Origin: Lobulomyces angularis
Lineage: Eukaryota; Chytridiomycota; Chytridiomycetes; Lobulomycetales; Lobulomycetaceae
Assembly: GCA_027604685.1 (NCBI GenBank)
Contig: JADHYX010000146.1
Coordinates: 1 to 47,005, forward strand
Direction: 5' to 3'
Length of the DNA: 47,005 bases
Shown here: piece by piece, positions 46,561 to 47,005 of the stretch
Layout: each line of letters starts with the position of its first letter
Numbering within the stretch: position 1 is the stretch's first letter
The notes under the pieces: model-generated
Told to the model about the DNA's origin: nothing
Databases searched by the model: none
What the model saw: only the letters and a program-made list of their open reading frames with translations
Made by a program: the position numbers and the translations under genes

Positions 46561-47005
46561 GTCTTTTGCATCTTCTTTATCTAAGTTCACCAAAATTTGC
46601 CAATATTCTTTAAAAATTCAAACAGGGCTTATTTGGCACATTTTTTTTTAAAGTTTTTTAACTCAAAGCTCTTCTTATTTAATCCCTCTCTTTTACTCTT
46701 AAAATAAAAACACTGGCTCTTTTACCTTTTCAAAACAACAAAATTAAAATCTGTTTTATTCCTAAATAAATCAAGCTATTAGTACAATCTATTTTCACTC
46801 ACAAATTAATGCTTTCATCTACTTTTAAAACTACTAATAATAGAAATTTACTTTCTCAATTTAAACACTTATTTATTAAATCTTTAAGGTATTTTTTTTT
46901 TCTTTGTTTTCGTGAGTTTTTAATATATGTTTTATAATTATTTATTTATTAACATCAAAAAATTTTTTTTTTTTTTTATTTATTCCTGAAAATAAAAAAA
47001 TTGGG

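Larger units (their letters stand above)
45624..47005. other. Gene-free region with repeats
   Basis: 1.38 kb without a supported gene. About 45830-46200 is less AT-biased than the flanks and contains related copies of a GATGATAAAT-centred motif (45978, 46052, 46088). About 46330-46560 is pyrimidine-rich with recurring CCAGTCT, TCAATCT and TTTACT words. These look like decayed repeats rather than genes. Confidence 0.45.

Overview
This is nuclear DNA from a compact, very AT-rich, intron-dense eukaryote. Coding exons lie between short GT...AG introns, mostly about 35-60 nt with poly-T 3' ends. TAA, TAG and TGA all serve as stops, so the genetic code is standard. Two gene families are fungal hallmarks: a copper-fist regulator and an Opi1/Ccg-8-type repressor. 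Two more are obligately ciliary: ARL13 and IFT139/TTC21B. A class C (GABA-B-like) GPCR and an ABCA-type half transporter also occur. Together these point to a flagellated, zoosporic, early-diverging fungus or close relative (rozellid, aphelid, chytrid or blastoclad grade). The species cannot be fixed from the sequence alone. I built gene models by hand-splicing and checked that exon lengths sum to whole codons.

Layout. 1-2031 is gene-free and repeat-bearing. 2032-9366 (+): copper-fist factor, C2H2 zinc-finger factor, Opi1 repressor, ARL13. 9532-12358 (-): PAT1. 12787-17741 (+): IFT139 in 21 exons. 17994-21646 (-): trifunctional C1-tetrahydrofolate synthase in 18 exons. 22084-22982 (+): conserved membrane protein. 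23653-24868 (-): two small spliced candidate genes, recoverable only by splicing. 25020-26462 (+): two-domain rhodanese lacking the usual catalytic Cys. 26646-27746 (-): SEC9/SNAP-25. 28042-31287 (-): GABA-B-like receptor, 13 exons. 32351-33307 (+): ribosomal protein uS11 with one unusually long intron. 33551-34745 (-): an intronless pair, a Cys-rich secreted protein and a giant-virus-like LRR protein. 35124-37441 (+): NPL4. 37914-38254 (+): small membrane protein. 39955-42222 (+): TAF6. 42425-45623 (-): ABCA-like transporter. 45624-47005 is gene-free with repeats.

How the genes relate. Most are unlinked housekeeping functions: mRNA decapping (PAT1), transcription (TAF6), translation (uS11), one-carbon metabolism, protein extraction (NPL4) and exocytosis (SEC9). 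ARL13 and IFT139 lie 3.4 kb apart and act in one organelle; IFT-A complexes are known to deliver ARL13B to cilia. The GPCR would be a surface sensor in the wall-less zoospore stage. Copper-fist and Opi1 regulate copper and phospholipid genes in better-known fungi. The intronless pair at 33.5-34.7 kb is the clearest accessory island and the best candidate for horizontally acquired or lineage-specific DNA.
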